The notes beneath the pieces were generated by a model. That model was not told where the DNA came from and searched no databases. It was given only the letters and a program-made list of their open reading frames with translations. This document shows positions 63,428 to 64,000 of a DNA stretch of 64,000 nucleotides, one piece after another; the stretch's first letter is position 1, and each line of letters starts with the position of its first letter. Source of the DNA: Certhia americana (taxonomy: Eukaryota; Chordata; Aves; Passeriformes; Certhiidae); NCBI GenBank assembly GCA_018697195.1, contig JAGMWU010000039.1:635817-699816 (forward strand), read 5' to 3'. The translations under genes and the position numbers were made by a program.

Positions 63428-64000
63428 TTGTAAGGTAAATGATGTGATTTATACTCAGACTGAGCCTCTTGACATTTCAACTGGTTATTCTTAGCTCTCA
63501 TTCATGGCATGATCTGTTTCCTCCATTTGGTCCAATACTGAGGCCAAATGGAGAGGTGTTTAGAGGGATTTTGCACTTCATTATTACAGGGCATTTAATC
63601 TTTATATCACTTGTTCTGTGGGTGAATGAAGAATTTCAGATCCCAGTCCTGCAGCTTTTCTGGCAATAAAATAATTTATATAAAATCAAGGTATATACAT
63701 AGTGTGTTAACTCCTGTGTATTTCCTTATCTTCTTTTATCCCAGCAAAATGGAGAAATACCACAACAAGGACGGAAAGATTCAAGTTGATAAAAACTGAG
63801 GAATTTGTTATGAACTAAAAAGAAAAATGCACAGGATAGCACTAAGGTCATGTATTGTCATGAGTGAATTTGTGAAGTAAGGAAGGAAATAAATTTCTGT
63901 GGGGCTGAGGGAGAGTTTCAGGAATAGTGGCAAAAGGATCCTGTAAGCAGGATCAGCCTTATCTGTGATTTAGTTCTTATTAGTGGTGATAACAGGAGAA
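63428..64000. other. Non-coding sequence, nothing recognised
   Basis: AT-rich sequence after the CR1 to the window end. One 66-codon plus-strand frame (63469-63669) without domain. No repeat recognised. Confidence 0.65.

Overview
The window reads as bird nuclear DNA, probably from a neoavian or passerine. It is AT-rich and CpG-poor, and its recognisable interspersed repeats are avian: a 5'-truncated CR1 LINE with the typical bird CR1 3' end (8873-10206, minus), a second CR1 3' end (63005-63427, plus), a CR1 scrap (48574-48645, minus) and endogenous-retrovirus solo LTRs of bird type (23891-25057 minus; 44894-45423 plus; a probable third at 19330-19900 plus). The species assignment is inference from repeat content; nothing in the sequence fixes it.

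I find no supportable protein-coding exon, tRNA, rRNA or other classical RNA gene. Open frames are short, mostly 60-100 codons, without recognisable domains, and many overlap open frames on the other strand, as expected for non-coding vertebrate DNA. The longest is 231 codons (6930-7625) and matches nothing I know. The only open frames I can tie to a protein family are decayed pieces of CR1 ORF2 at about 9340-10205.

Layout: 1-8872 is unique non-coding sequence with a small CpG cluster at 3165-3225. 8873-10206 is a CR1 that lost most of its reverse transcriptase by internal deletion. 10893-11024 is a TA-rich microsatellite. 11025-19329 is unique sequence with small tandem repeats. 19330-19900 is a probable LTR. 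21039-21840 is a candidate poly(A)-ended retrocopy on the minus strand. 23891-25057 is a 1.17 kb solo LTR. 25058-44893 is unique sequence. 44894-45423 is a 530 bp solo LTR with an intact TATA box. 45424-63004 is unique sequence with one striking imperfect inverted repeat (58253-58308) inside a CpG-richer patch, a purine-rich tract and a 31-base A run. 63005-63427 is a CR1 3' end.

The likely setting is a gene desert or the inside of a long intron. I saw no new biological system. The observations most worth a second look are the 58253-58308 hairpin, the candidate retrocopy, because poly(A) retrocopies are uncommon in birds, and the internally deleted CR1.
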